Shown: piece after piece, positions 45,601-54,259 of the stretch
How positions within the stretch are numbered: position 1 is the first letter of the stretch
Layout of the letters: each line of letters opens with the position of its first letter
Source of the DNA: Bernardetia sp.
GTDB lineage: Bacteria; Bacteroidota; Bacteroidia; Cytophagales; Bernardetiaceae
Reading direction: 5' to 3'
Length of the DNA: 64,000 bases
Assembly: GCA_020630575.1 (NCBI GenBank)
Contig: JAHDBD010000013.1
Span: 93,207 to 157,206 of the forward strand
The notes under the pieces: model-generated
What the model saw: the letters and a program-made list of their open reading frames with translations, nothing else
What the model was told of the DNA's origin: nothing
Database searches by the model: none
Translations under genes and position numbers: made by a program

Positions 45601-46742
45601 AAAAACCAATAGATGAAAATGTCTTGAAAAAAGCAATGACTGATATGCTTCGTCTTTCTCATAAGAAAGTCAAAGATTTATTAGTTGTTGAAGATGACGA
45701 ATCACAAATGGAAGCTATCAAAGAGCTTATCATTGGCAACGATGTAAAAGTAAAAGGTGTAAAAAATCAGACAGAAGCTATTGAAGCCATTGAGAATGGA
45801 ACTTTTGATGGTGCAATTGTAGATTTGGGTTTAAAAGATGGAAGTGGACAAGAGGTATGTAAATACATCAATGAAAATCATCCAAACATTCCTGTCATTA
45901 TTTATACTGGCAAAACCCTATCACCTGAAGAAGAAATAAATTTGCGAAAAGCAGCTCAAAGTATCATCTTAAAGACTAGAGATACAGGTGAAAAATTGCG
46001 AGAAGAAGTCGCTTTATTTTTACATAGAATGGAAGAAGAGGTAGAGAAAGAAACTCCTAAAGCAAAACAAGAAGAAAATGAACAAAAAACACGTACAGCC
46101 GAACTTGCTGAATCTCTATTAGCCGAACTTCAAGTGGACAAAGAATTAGAAGAATTACTTCCAAAAAGAGGAAATTCTAATAAAAATAACAAAGGCAAAA
46201 AAGATAAAAATACTGAAAAACTAGAAGGTGATGTTCCTCCTCGTTCGCTCACTCGTAATTCTATCAATGAAGAAATGGATGGAAATGATGATGAGGAAGA
46301 AGAAGAGTACAAATCTGCTAATGAATCTATAAAAGAAGTCAGTAAGGAAGAAGCAATTAAGCTCATCAAAAACAAAACTATCTTAGTAGTCGATGATGAT
46401 ATTCGTAATATTTTTGTAATCGCATCTGCTTTAGAGACTTATGAAGCTCAAATTTTAGAAGCCATGAATGGTCAGCAAGCTATTGATATGCTTCGTGAAG
46501 AAGATATAGACTTGGTTTTGATGGATTCAGTTATGCCTGAGATGAATGGACTTGATGCGATGCGAATTATTCGTCAAGATGAAGATTTAAAGCATTATCC
46601 AATTGTTGCCATTACTGGAAAAGCACAGGAAGAAGACAAACAAGAGTGTTTTGATGCAGGTGCAAACGATTATATTGTTAAGCCTGTAGATTACGACCAA
46701 CTGGTCTATACAGTTTGTAAATGGATTGGTAAGCGAGTTTAG
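42678..46742 (+). CDS. Hybrid histidine kinase with GAF and three receiver domains
   Basis: A 1354-residue membrane-bound hybrid kinase. Order: helix 1 (about 11-31), an extracytoplasmic four-helix-bundle sensor, helix 2 (about 209-230), HAMP (about 232-285) and a second HAMP-like segment, GAF (about 380-535), a coiled coil, HisKA with NMSHELRTPLNS (phospho-His near 612), HATPase_c with N, G1 and G2 boxes (DTGIGIP, GGTGLGLSI) and three receivers from about 875, 997 and 1232, each with its acidic pair and a phosphorylatable Asp (ILDLGLPD, IVDLGLKD, LMDSVMPE). No HPt domain or output domain is fused, and no response regulator or HPt gene lies close by. Confidence 0.95.
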   Translation: MFERLTTKLIGGFSLILILSIAVNVFAIIKLSQVQNVALEISENWMPSIYEISTISANTSDHMIRQQQHIFALSEIEMSEYEGLMRLDKENITRSEKNYKKLLQEREDILTNRIADQKEEDDPDLKDLRQNANNFKLFQDDYKKYLEESEKIKQLSRYNNKEEAKEKLRERSFLAFESSNQTLNQIIFDNFENAREAAKRSEEIYTDSSRLIIGFTLISIIVSILVALFIVRNTRKQIGGEPSDIAEVARRVSAGDLTMKFTNTESEDSIYSSVKKVVENLREVSNITNNIAKGDLSRQIEVKSSSDLLAISINQMIENFKNIINQAQVIAKGDYTVNVKERGEEDELSAALQRMTESLRTNKIETFEQNWIKDGINQLAQQLSGNLLSLELSRKAINFISRYTESAQGVMYLVDSYSSKLKLNASYAFTERSGLSNEYKIGEGLVGQVGLERSPILLKNIRRQDMSLTTGTVEEPPTHVYAFPLVFEYELYGVIELASFEPFTQLKQEFLQQAANTIVTYIYSVLQTDRIKGLLATSEEATRSAQARAQEIEQANERLEVQQGELQEKSEELRRRNESLISAKEELDRRAEQLELSNKYKSEFLANMSHELRTPLNSIIMLSKMLSKNEKDTLVEKDVKKAKIIYKSGGELLRLINDILDLSKIEAGKMVINPVEFANKEIVTDMNDLFQGIAQEKGIQFLTEDKTKSYIYSDKERLAQILRNFLSNAFKFTKKGEVKLSIAEHDEDHYRYSITDTGIGIPKDKQQIIFEAFKQADGTTSREYGGTGLGLSIARELTKLLQGQIELDSEAGKGSTFSIILPKRLDEELAEKEDRVTVVVKNLETGRNKSSTQRYLPRKLIREDVEDDRNDINKNDNVILIIEDEVQFAESMAEVLHSQNIKALIAQSGEEGIDLAMQYKPSGIILDLGLPDIDGTDVLKKLKSYKELRHIPIEIISARDKDNNLLSTGAFGFLQKPIDENVLKKAMTDMLRLSHKKVKDLLVVEDDESQMEAIKELIIGNDVKVKGVKNQTEAIEAIENGTFDGAIVDLGLKDGSGQEVCKYINENHPNIPVIIYTGKTLSPEEEINLRKAAQSIILKTRDTGEKLREEVALFLHRMEEEVEKETPKAKQEENEQKTRTAELAESLLAELQVDKELEELLPKRGNSNKNNKGKKDKNTEKLEGDVPPRSLTRNSINEEMDGNDDEEEEEYKSANESIKEVSKEEAIKLIKNKTILVVDDDIRNIFVIASALETYEAQILEAMNGQQAIDMLREEDIDLVLMDSVMPEMNGLDAMRIIRQDEDLKHYPIVAITGKAQEEDKQECFDAGANDYIVKPVDYDQLVYTVCKWIGKRV

Positions 46743-46794
46743 TTTATCACTAAAATTAGTTGCATCAGGCTTGAAGTTTAAAACTTCTTACAAT

Positions 46795-46838
46795 AATCCT
46801 CTTCATTTTGAGTTTAATTCAAAATGCAGAGGATTTTT
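46795..46838 (+). terminator. Terminator of the hybrid kinase gene
   Basis: AATCCTCT...ATTTTGA paired with TCAAAAT...AGAGGATT, followed by T-run. It contains the ATG at 46824 that would otherwise be read as the start of the next gene. Confidence 0.85.
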
Positions 46839-46862
46839 TCTTTCAATAAACCACTATCACTT

Positions 46863-47633
46863 ATGAAACCTAAATTATATTACTCAATTACACTTACTTT
46901 TATAGCTCTTTTTTGCTTCTCTTTTGTAGCATATCAAAAATATGAGGATTTTATTTCGGAGCAGAAAAAATACAAAAAAGTGCGTACAGCGTATCAAGAA
47001 AAAGAAAAATATCTGACTAAAAAATTAGCTGACAACAATCTATCTCTTCAAAATCTCAATATTTTGATGGTTGCCTATAAAGATGAAGGAGAGTTAGAAA
47101 TATATGTCAAAGCAAAAACGGCAACATCCTATCAAAAATTTCTGACTTATGACATTTGCAGAAGTTCGGGCAGCTTAGGCGCAAAAAATCAACAAGGAGA
47201 TTATCAAGTTCCTGAAGGTTTTTATTATATCAACCATTTCAATCCAATGAGTAGCTATTTTCTATCTTTAGGAATTAGTTATCCCAATCAAGCCGACAAA
47301 AAACGAAATCCAACAAGAAAAATAAAAGATTTAGGAGGAGCAATTTATCTACATGGTTCTTGTGTAACCATTGGGTGTATTCCTATTACAGATGAATTGA
47401 TAAAAGAAGTTTATGTTTTGGCTGTACAGGCACGAGCAAATGGGCAAAGCAAAATTCCAATTTATATTTTTCCATTTCGTTTTACAAAAGAAAATAAGGA
47501 AAAGTTTTATCCAAAATATCAAAAATTGGTAGGATTTTGGGACAACATAAAGATAGGATATGAAAAATTTGAGAAAAACAAACAAAAATTGTCTTTTCAG
47601 ATAGATGTAAAAGGTAATTATATTTTTGATTAA
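46863..47633 (+). CDS. YafK-like L,D-transpeptidase catalytic domain protein
   Basis: Murein L,D-transpeptidase of 256 residues from the chosen ATG at 46863; the in-frame ATG at 46824 lies within the upstream terminator and is rejected. One N-terminal helix (about 8-23) anchors or exports it. The catalytic signature is LHGSCVTIGCIP with His164 and Cys172 (HGxx...xGC). Such enzymes cross-link peptidoglycan or attach or release lipoproteins. It is adjacent to a sensor kinase, but separated by the terminator, so co-regulation is not implied. Confidence 0.88.
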   Translation: MKPKLYYSITLTFIALFCFSFVAYQKYEDFISEQKKYKKVRTAYQEKEKYLTKKLADNNLSLQNLNILMVAYKDEGELEIYVKAKTATSYQKFLTYDICRSSGSLGAKNQQGDYQVPEGFYYINHFNPMSSYFLSLGISYPNQADKKRNPTRKIKDLGGAIYLHGSCVTIGCIPITDELIKEVYVLAVQARANGQSKIPIYIFPFRFTKENKEKFYPKYQKLVGFWDNIKIGYEKFEKNKQKLSFQIDVKGNYIFD

Positions 47634-47784
47634 TTTTATCTCATTTTTTATTCTATATACTCATTTTTATCAAAACAAGAGTAGCTTCGAAACAGTTTAG
47701 TAATGAGGAATAATTTAAATTTTAATATCCTTTCTAAAACTCGTTTTAGCTATTTTTTAATCTCATTACCTTAATTTCAATATA

Positions 47785-48522
47785 ATGAAAAACATTAATA
47801 TTTACTCATTATTAGTTTTCACTTTTGTTTTTTGTCTTTTTTCAACTGTTTCTTTTGCACAGCGAAATAAAAACCCCTACAAAGACAAATCAAAAACGAT
47901 TGCTATAGATGAAAAAAATGTCTATGATGCCAGCAAAGACAAAGACAGAAAAGTTTTGCATCTAAAAGACACAATTCCTGCTGAAGATTTTGCTGAATTT
48001 GTAGGAAAAATCAAGGAAGTAAAAACGCCTTATGATTTGAGTGAAAAATCAAATGCAAAAGCATTTTCTCCAGTTTCAATGACTACTTATGAAAAATATT
48101 TCAATATAATTAATGGTTTGGGCGAAAGGGTTATGGTAGAACCAAAAGGAAACAATCGTTTGTATTTAATTGGAAAATTAGCTGATATGCCTGAAGGAAT
48201 TACTGCACTTCTTTTTTATGGTTATGATGGTGCAATTTTTCAGTTTACAAAATTAGTTACTTTTGATGAAACAGGACATCCGATTGCAGAACAAAATATG
48301 CAATATTATATCAAAGGTTCACAAGATGGCTTTACACAAGAAGAAAAAGTAACTTGTAAACTCAATGAAGACAAAACAGTAAGTTGTATGACTTATGCAG
48401 CCGAAGGAGAAGAAAAAGAAATGACTGTTAAGTCAGGTGTTATACATCAAGTACAACCAAATGGAACTATAAAAGAAGTTGGGATTGTAGATTTAGAAGC
48501 TGAAAATGAAGATGATAAATAA
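47785..48522 (+). CDS. Exported protein of unknown function
   Basis: A 245-residue secreted protein with a signal peptide (about 1-25, FSTVSFAQ). The mature part begins with a highly charged stretch, then an alternating-strand domain (about 90-215) containing RLYLIGKLADMPEG and an acidic C-terminus. No family recognised. Terminator follows. Confidence 0.65.
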   Translation: MKNINIYSLLVFTFVFCLFSTVSFAQRNKNPYKDKSKTIAIDEKNVYDASKDKDRKVLHLKDTIPAEDFAEFVGKIKEVKTPYDLSEKSNAKAFSPVSMTTYEKYFNIINGLGERVMVEPKGNNRLYLIGKLADMPEGITALLFYGYDGAIFQFTKLVTFDETGHPIAEQNMQYYIKGSQDGFTQEEKVTCKLNEDKTVSCMTYAAEGEEKEMTVKSGVIHQVQPNGTIKEVGIVDLEAENEDDK

Positions 48523-48585
48523 TTTATCTTTCAGCTAAGAATTTATAGTAAAATAGAGTTCAAAACTTCAAAAAATGTAGAACCT

Positions 48586-48630
48586 AAACGTTATTCAATC
48601 CGTTTTTTAATGGACAGAATAACGTTTTTT
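48586..48630 (+). terminator. Terminator of the 245-residue exported protein gene
   Basis: AAACGTTATTC paired with GAATAACGTTT (loop about 20) followed by T-run. Confidence 0.8.
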
Positions 48631-48658
48631 TGTTTCAACTAAAATAAATTTTAATGCT

Positions 48659-49162
48659 ATGAGTTCTAATAATGAAATCCTTACACTCTCTGGACTCATT
48701 CTAGGAGTTGGTCTTGTTTTGATTATTACAGTAGTGATGCTTTTTAATGGCTCTGCCCAAACTACAACAAGTAAAACTATTCAGAATACAGCTACAAACT
48801 CAGCTCCTGTGGAAGATATAAATACAAAAGTAGCCTCTCTTGCTGAACCTCAAAAAGCTATCGTTTTGCAAGGAAATGAACTTTTCCAAGGCAATTGTGC
48901 GCAATGCCATGCTGTTGATAAAAAAGTAGTTGGTCCTGCACTTAAAGGCGTAGCTGCTCGTTGGGAAAACGAATCTGAAATCATTAATTTTATCAAATAT
49001 CCTGAAAAAGTAATTACAGGAGGCAAAAACGATTATGCATCAAAATTGTATGAAGAATACGGGCAAATGATGCCAAATCATGATTTTTTTAGTAATGAAC
49101 AAATACAATCTATTCTTACTTATGTCAAGTTTGAATCTGGGGAGGAAATTGCTATGAAATAA
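48659..49162 (+). CDS. Membrane-anchored c-type cytochrome
   Basis: A 167-residue class I cytochrome c: an uncleaved N-terminal anchor helix (about 9-31), a Ser/Thr-rich linker, and one heme site CAQCH (80-84). The axial methionine is probably in YGQMMPNHDF near 135. The motif GPALKGVAARWENE is typical of small cytochromes in respiratory electron transfer in Bacteroidota. No partner oxidase gene is close. Confidence 0.93.
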   Translation: MSSNNEILTLSGLILGVGLVLIITVVMLFNGSAQTTTSKTIQNTATNSAPVEDINTKVASLAEPQKAIVLQGNELFQGNCAQCHAVDKKVVGPALKGVAARWENESEIINFIKYPEKVITGGKNDYASKLYEEYGQMMPNHDFFSNEQIQSILTYVKFESGEEIAMK

Positions 49163-49205
49163 AAATCAAACATAAATTATTGAGGGATTTTTCATAGAAT
49201 GAAAC

Positions 49206-49285
49206 CCATAACTTTAGTTATGGAATAGCAGTAAGAATATTTTTCTAATATTCTGCACCTCTTTTCCCACGATTAAAATCGTGGG
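49206..49285. repeat. Three tandem hairpins, dispersed-repeat type
   Basis: CCATAACT-TT-AGTTATGG (49206-49223), AGAATATT-TTTCT-AATATTCT (49234-49254), CCCACGAT-TAAA-ATCGTGGG (49266-49285). The last is followed by a T-run and could terminate the cytochrome gene. Confidence 0.75.
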
Positions 49286-49384
49286 TTTTGTTATATATAA
49301 TTCTGCTCAATTACTTATCTCTATCAGAACTTTTACATTTTGGTAGAGATATTTTTTAATCTATTCTTCTTAAATTTATTCATT

Positions 49385-50176
49385 ATGAAAAAACGAATCT
49401 TGCTTTCAACTATTTTTACTGTTCTTCTTTTTGCAAGTTTTATCATTTATCAAAAAATAAAAATTGATACAACTTCTACATACGAGATAATACAAGATGA
49501 CGAAAATTATAAAATAAATGAAGCTAGATTATTGGTTTATGAACTCAATCCAAAAGAACAACAACTAGATTTTTATTGGAAAGATGAAGCAGGAAAGAAT
49601 TATGAAAACTTTGGAATTCTGAAAAAATCGCTTCAGAGACAAAATAAAGAATTAGTTTTTGCCATGAATGGGGGAATGTTTAGAAGAGATTTGTCGCCAC
49701 AAGGATTATTTATTGATAATGGAATTACTCGTTTTGAGGTTGATACTGTTCAGAAAGGCTATGGCAATTTTTATATGCAGCCCAACGGAATTTTTTATTT
49801 GACAAAAGATAATAAAGCTATTGTTTCTACTACAAATAAATTTCTCAAAACAAACGATAAACAAAACATAAAATATGCTACTCAGTCAGGACCAATGCTT
49901 TTGATTGATGGAAATATTCATTCAAAATTCCGAAAAGGTTCATCAAATCTCAATATCAGAAATGGTGTAGGAATATTATCAAATGGAAATATACTCTTTG
50001 CAATGTCAAAAGAAGAAATTAATTTTTATGATTTGGCTACTTTTTTCGAACAAAAAGGCTGTAAAAATGCTCTTTATTTAGATGGCTTTGTTTCCAAAGT
50101 CTATTTACCTTCCCAAAACTGGCAACAAACAGATGGAATTTTTGGGGTAATTATAGCAGAAACGAAAACTAAATAA
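49385..50176 (+). CDS. Phosphodiester glycosidase family protein (NAGPA domain)
   Basis: A 263-residue protein starting at the ATG at 49385 (an in-frame TTG at 49340 would add 15 hydrophobic residues). A signal or anchor helix (about 5-20) is followed by the NAGPA/DUF2233 domain. Its hallmarks are FAMNGGMFRRDLSPQGL, TQSGPMLLIDG, RNGVGILSNGNILFAMS and ALYLDGFVSKVYLPS. The family includes GlcNAc-phosphodiester alpha-glycosidase and sporulation-linked paralogs; here an exoenzyme acting on a surface glycan is plausible. Confidence 0.85.
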   Translation: MKKRILLSTIFTVLLFASFIIYQKIKIDTTSTYEIIQDDENYKINEARLLVYELNPKEQQLDFYWKDEAGKNYENFGILKKSLQRQNKELVFAMNGGMFRRDLSPQGLFIDNGITRFEVDTVQKGYGNFYMQPNGIFYLTKDNKAIVSTTNKFLKTNDKQNIKYATQSGPMLLIDGNIHSKFRKGSSNLNIRNGVGILSNGNILFAMSKEEINFYDLATFFEQKGCKNALYLDGFVSKVYLPSQNWQQTDGIFGVIIAETKTK

Positions 50177-50180
50177 TCAC

Positions 50181-50339
50181 ATGAAACACAATCAAAAAAT
50201 TAACCTCATCAGTATTGTTCTTATTCTTGTAGCTATTGCCATGATTATAATCGGAGTTATCTCAAAAATACTTCCTCCCCCTCTTACTGGAATTGGTTTT
50301 TTAGTAATTGCTTGGGGTTTTCAGCTTTTTAAGAAGTAA
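50181..50339 (+). CDS. 52-residue small membrane protein
   Basis: Short gene starting 4 bases after the upstream stop. Two hydrophobic helices (about 8-26 and 33-48) separated by KILPPPLTG, and a basic end (FKK). Its tight spacing to the NAGPA-domain gene suggests translation from the same message. No family recognised. Confidence 0.6.
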   Translation: MKHNQKINLISIVLILVAIAMIIIGVISKILPPPLTGIGFLVIAWGFQLFKK

Positions 50340-50348
50340 TTTTCCAGA

Positions 50349-50831
50349 TTATTTTAACTTTATTGGAATCCAAATTTCTTCTTCTGAGCTTTCATCTGTT
50401 GGATTATATTTTTCTCCCAAAATCTCAAAATGCTCTCTTTTATCTAATTGATAATCTGAGTTTGGTAACCATTTTTCAAAAATATATTGCGCCATTTTTG
50501 GAAAATCTTTGGGCAAACCTTTATATAAAAATACAGCGTATAGTCCACCTTCCAAAACTCTTTTTTCCATACCTTGGGGAATAGCTTCAAAAGAATCTAC
50601 TTCAATCATGGCACATTTTGTAAACTCTGTTTTTGGATTAAAATCTTTAAAATCTAATGATTCATTATAAATTTGAATGGAATATAAATCTGTTCCAATA
50701 GTATGTTTGACAGTTTTTTTCTGAGGCATAAAACTCTGCCATAACTCCATTGTCTTATTATTTGATAAAGACATTTTTAAAGAGTTACCAATTAGCTTTT
50801 TTGAAGGAAGGATTTTGATTTCTGGATTCAT
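50349..50831 (-). CDS. GyrI-like small-molecule-binding domain protein
   Basis: A 160-residue protein of the GyrI/AraC effector-binding (SHS2) fold. Visible cues are MEKRVLEGGLYAVFLYKGLPKDF (a typical central strand-turn) and WLPNSDYQLDKREHFEILGEKYN at the C-terminus. Such proteins bind amphipathic small molecules as regulators or drug-binding domains. There is no DNA-binding domain. The stop is 10 bases from the convergent small-membrane-protein gene. Confidence 0.8.
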   Translation of the reverse strand: MNPEIKILPSKKLIGNSLKMSLSNNKTMELWQSFMPQKKTVKHTIGTDLYSIQIYNESLDFKDFNPKTEFTKCAMIEVDSFEAIPQGMEKRVLEGGLYAVFLYKGLPKDFPKMAQYIFEKWLPNSDYQLDKREHFEILGEKYNPTDESSEEEIWIPIKLK

Positions 50832-50948
50832 TTATTCTTTAAATTACGACTATTATTATTTTTTCTAATATCAAAAACTCAATTCGATAAATCAAGTTAC
50901 TAATAAGTATCTAAAATTATTCCTCCATACAGCCAAATTAATCAAAAC

Positions 50949-52574
50949 ATGAAAATTCTATCAGCCAATCAAATGGCTTTAGCCGACCAAGAAACCATCA
51001 AAAATGAGCCTATTTCTTCATTAGATTTAATGGAAAGAGCATCAAAGAAGGCTTTTTATTGGATTCAGAATTATTTTGGTCAGAACCTTATCAATACTGA
51101 ATTTCATATTTTTTGTGGAATTGGAAACAATGGTGGCGACGGACTTGTAATTGCTCGTTTACTCTCAAACTTTGCTTTTCAAATAAATATATATGTAGTA
51201 GTTTTTTCAGATAAACGAAGTAAAGATTTTGAAGCTAATTTTGAAAGAATACAAGAAATTTCGAATATAAAGATTGTAGAAATAAAGACAGAAGAAGATT
51301 TAAAAAAATTGTCTATCTCTCAAAACAATCAAAATGAATGGATTATTGATGCAATTTTTGGATATGGATTAAATAGAGTTCCTGAAAAGATTGCAGCCAA
51401 AACAATTCAATTTATCAATCAGAATTCTAACAAAAACGTAATCTCAAACGTAATTTCTCTAGATATTCCCTCAGGACTTTTTGCAGATGAAAACCAAAGC
51501 AAGGAACAGCATTTTGATAAAAATCTGACTATAAAAGCAACCCATACACTTACTTTTCAAAGTCCAAAATTATCGTTTTTCTTTGATGAGTATAGTGAGT
51601 TCGTAGGAAATTTTGAGGTATTGGATATTGGACTTAATAAGAATTTCATTGAAAAAACTGATTCTCAAAACTACTGGCTCACCACTCAAAAAATAAAACA
51701 GATTTACAAACCACGTACACGAACAGGACACAAAGGAACTTTCGGACACGCACTGCTGATTGTAGGAAGTTTTGGAAAAATGGGTGCTGCACAATTATCT
51801 GTAAAAGCAGCTCTTCGAAGTGGAATCGGTCTTCTGTCTGTCAGAACGCCAAAATGTGGAGTCGTTCCACTTCAAACAGCTATTCCAGAAGCAATGATTT
51901 TGGTTGATGATTTTGACCAAAAAAATAAGAAAAGTAAAAAAGAAAACAAGACATTTTTATCTACTTTTTCTGATGAGCTATTAGAAAAAATGAAGGATTA
52001 TAAGACTATCGGAATCGGTTGTGGAATTGGAACAGAAGAAAAAACACAAGGCATGTTTTTGCATCTTCTCAAATCCATTGATTATCCAATCGTCATTGAT
52101 GCTGATGCGCTCAATATTTTGGCTAAAAACAGAAATTATGAAAATGATGATAAAGACTGGTTAGATTTTGTACCAAAAAATTCAATCTTGACACCACACC
52201 CAAAAGAATTTGAGCGTCTTTTTGGAAAAACTTCATCAGCAGAAGAAAGACACCGACTTTTAAGAAATTTAGCTAAAGAATATCAGCTTTGTATTTTATT
52301 AAAAGGTAGTTTTTCAGCTTTAGCTTTGCCAAATGGAGATATTTATCATAGTTCTTTTGGCGATATTGGAATGGCAACAGGTGGAAGTGGCGATGTTTTG
52401 ACAGGAATACTTACTTCGCTTTTGGCACAAAGTTATGACTCAGAGGAAAGCCTTTTGCTTGGCGTTTTTTTACATGGAAAAGCTGGAGAATTAGCTGCCA
52501 AAAATAAATCTAGTGAATCGATGCTTCCTTCTGATTTGATTGAAGAGTTAGGGAATATTTTTAAGACAACTTAA
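50949..52574 (+). CDS. nnr: Bifunctional NAD(P)H-hydrate epimerase and dehydratase
   Basis: Repairs hydrated NADH and NADPH; 541 residues with both halves. The N-terminal epimerase (about 1-225) has GNNGGDGLVIARLL near 60 and DAIFGYGLNR; the C-terminal dehydratase (about 235-541) has GHALLIVGSFGKMGAA near 272 and GGSGDVLTGILTSLL near 478. Fusion of the two is usual in bacteria. Metabolite repair gene, probably transcribed alone. Confidence 0.95.
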   Translation: MKILSANQMALADQETIKNEPISSLDLMERASKKAFYWIQNYFGQNLINTEFHIFCGIGNNGGDGLVIARLLSNFAFQINIYVVVFSDKRSKDFEANFERIQEISNIKIVEIKTEEDLKKLSISQNNQNEWIIDAIFGYGLNRVPEKIAAKTIQFINQNSNKNVISNVISLDIPSGLFADENQSKEQHFDKNLTIKATHTLTFQSPKLSFFFDEYSEFVGNFEVLDIGLNKNFIEKTDSQNYWLTTQKIKQIYKPRTRTGHKGTFGHALLIVGSFGKMGAAQLSVKAALRSGIGLLSVRTPKCGVVPLQTAIPEAMILVDDFDQKNKKSKKENKTFLSTFSDELLEKMKDYKTIGIGCGIGTEEKTQGMFLHLLKSIDYPIVIDADALNILAKNRNYENDDKDWLDFVPKNSILTPHPKEFERLFGKTSSAEERHRLLRNLAKEYQLCILLKGSFSALALPNGDIYHSSFGDIGMATGGSGDVLTGILTSLLAQSYDSEESLLLGVFLHGKAGELAAKNKSSESMLPSDLIEELGNIFKTT

Positions 52575-52712
52575 TATTAATATACAATATATTATTTAGA
52601 TATTTTTTTCTAAAATATTTGCTTTTATGCAAAAAAATCACGTACTTATTTACTATATCAGGAATATCCAAAAAACATAATCCACTAACACACATTTATA
52701 GTATTTTAATAC

Positions 52713-54209
52713 ATGAAAATAAATATAGACAAGTATTTATTATCTGAAACATTCCTTAAACAAAACAATACAGAGGAATATAGGAAAGCAAAACTAATTA
52801 CTTGGACATTAGTCATTATAATAGTTTTTATGCTTATTGGCATACCTGTAAATTGGGTTTTATCCAATACTGTAGGTACATATATAAATATTTTCATGGT
52901 AGTGCCTACTTCACTTACCTACTTTTATTTTAGAACCAAAGGCAATTTTATTGTTACAGGAAATCTAATTGCTACAATAGTCTTTTTTCAGTTTTCATTT
53001 CTTATTACTTTAGCTTTTCAGTCATCTTATTTGATATTTTGGTGGAGTATTGTACCGATATCAGCATTTTTATATGCAAACAAAAAATCAGGAATCATTT
53101 GGAGTAGTATTATCTTAATTACGTTATGTATTTATTTTAGTATTCCTCTTTTTGGATATACATATCCTAATTTTTCATCGACACAACTTTCAGAAATAGA
53201 AATTCTCTTATTCAATTTCAATGCAATATTTTTCTATTTTCTATATCTACTGAGTATAATCTATATCTATGAAACTGAAAAAGATGCGCTAGTTAATCGA
53301 TTAGTCAAAAACAATCATGAGATGCTTGCACAAAATGAGGAGATACGACAGCAACAAGAAGAAATTATTGCTATTAATGACCACTTAGAAATAAAAAATG
53401 TAGAATTAGATAAAGTATTAAATAATTTAGAAGATAAGAATCTGAAAATAACTTCTAGTATAAGATATGCTCAGACCATTCAACAAGCTATGCTGCCTTT
53501 GAATAAAAAGATACATCTTTTTTTTGAAGAGCATTTTATTTTATATCGTGCAAAAGATATTGTATCGGGTGATTTTTATTGGTTAGAACAACAACCTGAT
53601 AGCAAAACTATATTTTTAGCTGTGGGAGATTGTACGGGTCATGGTGTTCCAGGTGCTTTTATGTCTCTTATTTCTTTTTCTACTCTTAATGATATTGTAC
53701 TCAAAAAAAATATTTCTAGTCCTGATGTTATATTAGAAAAAACACACAAACTTATTCAGGCAGCGTTAAAACAAAATAGTTCTAACAATGCAGATGGAAT
53801 GGATATCGCTTTCTGTGCCATTACCCAATTAGAAGACAAAGTAAAAGTTTCTTTTTCTGGAGCTAAACGTCCATTATATTATGTAACTCCTTCTTCAAAT
53901 AAGATAGAACAAGTAAAAGGAACTCGTCGTTCGATAGGAGGAGTAAGTCGTAAAACTGTAAAATCTTTTGAAGTAGAAACATTATTCTTAGAAAAAGGAA
54001 CTATACTTTACTTAACTACTGATGGTTTTGCTGACCAAAATAATAAAGACAATGAAAAATTTAGTAGCTTACAATTAATGTCAATATTATCTGAGATAAA
54101 TAATCTACCACTCAGTGAACAAAAGAAACAACTAGAAATTGCATTAGATAAACACCAAGAGGGAACCGAACAACGTGATGATATTACAATTTTGGCAGTA
54201 AAAATATAA
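52713..54209 (+). CDS. Membrane-bound SpoIIE-type phosphatase
   Basis: A 498-residue protein with six N-terminal membrane helices (about 28-190), a coiled coil (about 205-255, NLEDKNLKITSS end) and a C-terminal phosphatase domain (about 275-498). Metal motifs match the gene at the left edge: SGDFYWLEQ, GDCTGHGVPGAFMS (about 303-316), LYLTTDGFADQ and QRDDITIL. The sensor is different: a multi-helix membrane domain without a propeller. Both presumably dephosphorylate a partner protein regulating a sigma factor or similar. Confidence 0.9.
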   Translation: MKINIDKYLLSETFLKQNNTEEYRKAKLITWTLVIIIVFMLIGIPVNWVLSNTVGTYINIFMVVPTSLTYFYFRTKGNFIVTGNLIATIVFFQFSFLITLAFQSSYLIFWWSIVPISAFLYANKKSGIIWSSIILITLCIYFSIPLFGYTYPNFSSTQLSEIEILLFNFNAIFFYFLYLLSIIYIYETEKDALVNRLVKNNHEMLAQNEEIRQQQEEIIAINDHLEIKNVELDKVLNNLEDKNLKITSSIRYAQTIQQAMLPLNKKIHLFFEEHFILYRAKDIVSGDFYWLEQQPDSKTIFLAVGDCTGHGVPGAFMSLISFSTLNDIVLKKNISSPDVILEKTHKLIQAALKQNSSNNADGMDIAFCAITQLEDKVKVSFSGAKRPLYYVTPSSNKIEQVKGTRRSIGGVSRKTVKSFEVETLFLEKGTILYLTTDGFADQNNKDNEKFSSLQLMSILSEINNLPLSEQKKQLEIALDKHQEGTEQRDDITILAVKI

Positions 54210-54259
54210 TTGATCAATATGAAATGGAAATGAGTATAAAATAAACAGCCTAACTTATT

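Noticed and set aside
46824..46862. Upstream start for the L,D-transpeptidase
   Set aside because: The codon is part of the terminator stem of the kinase gene.
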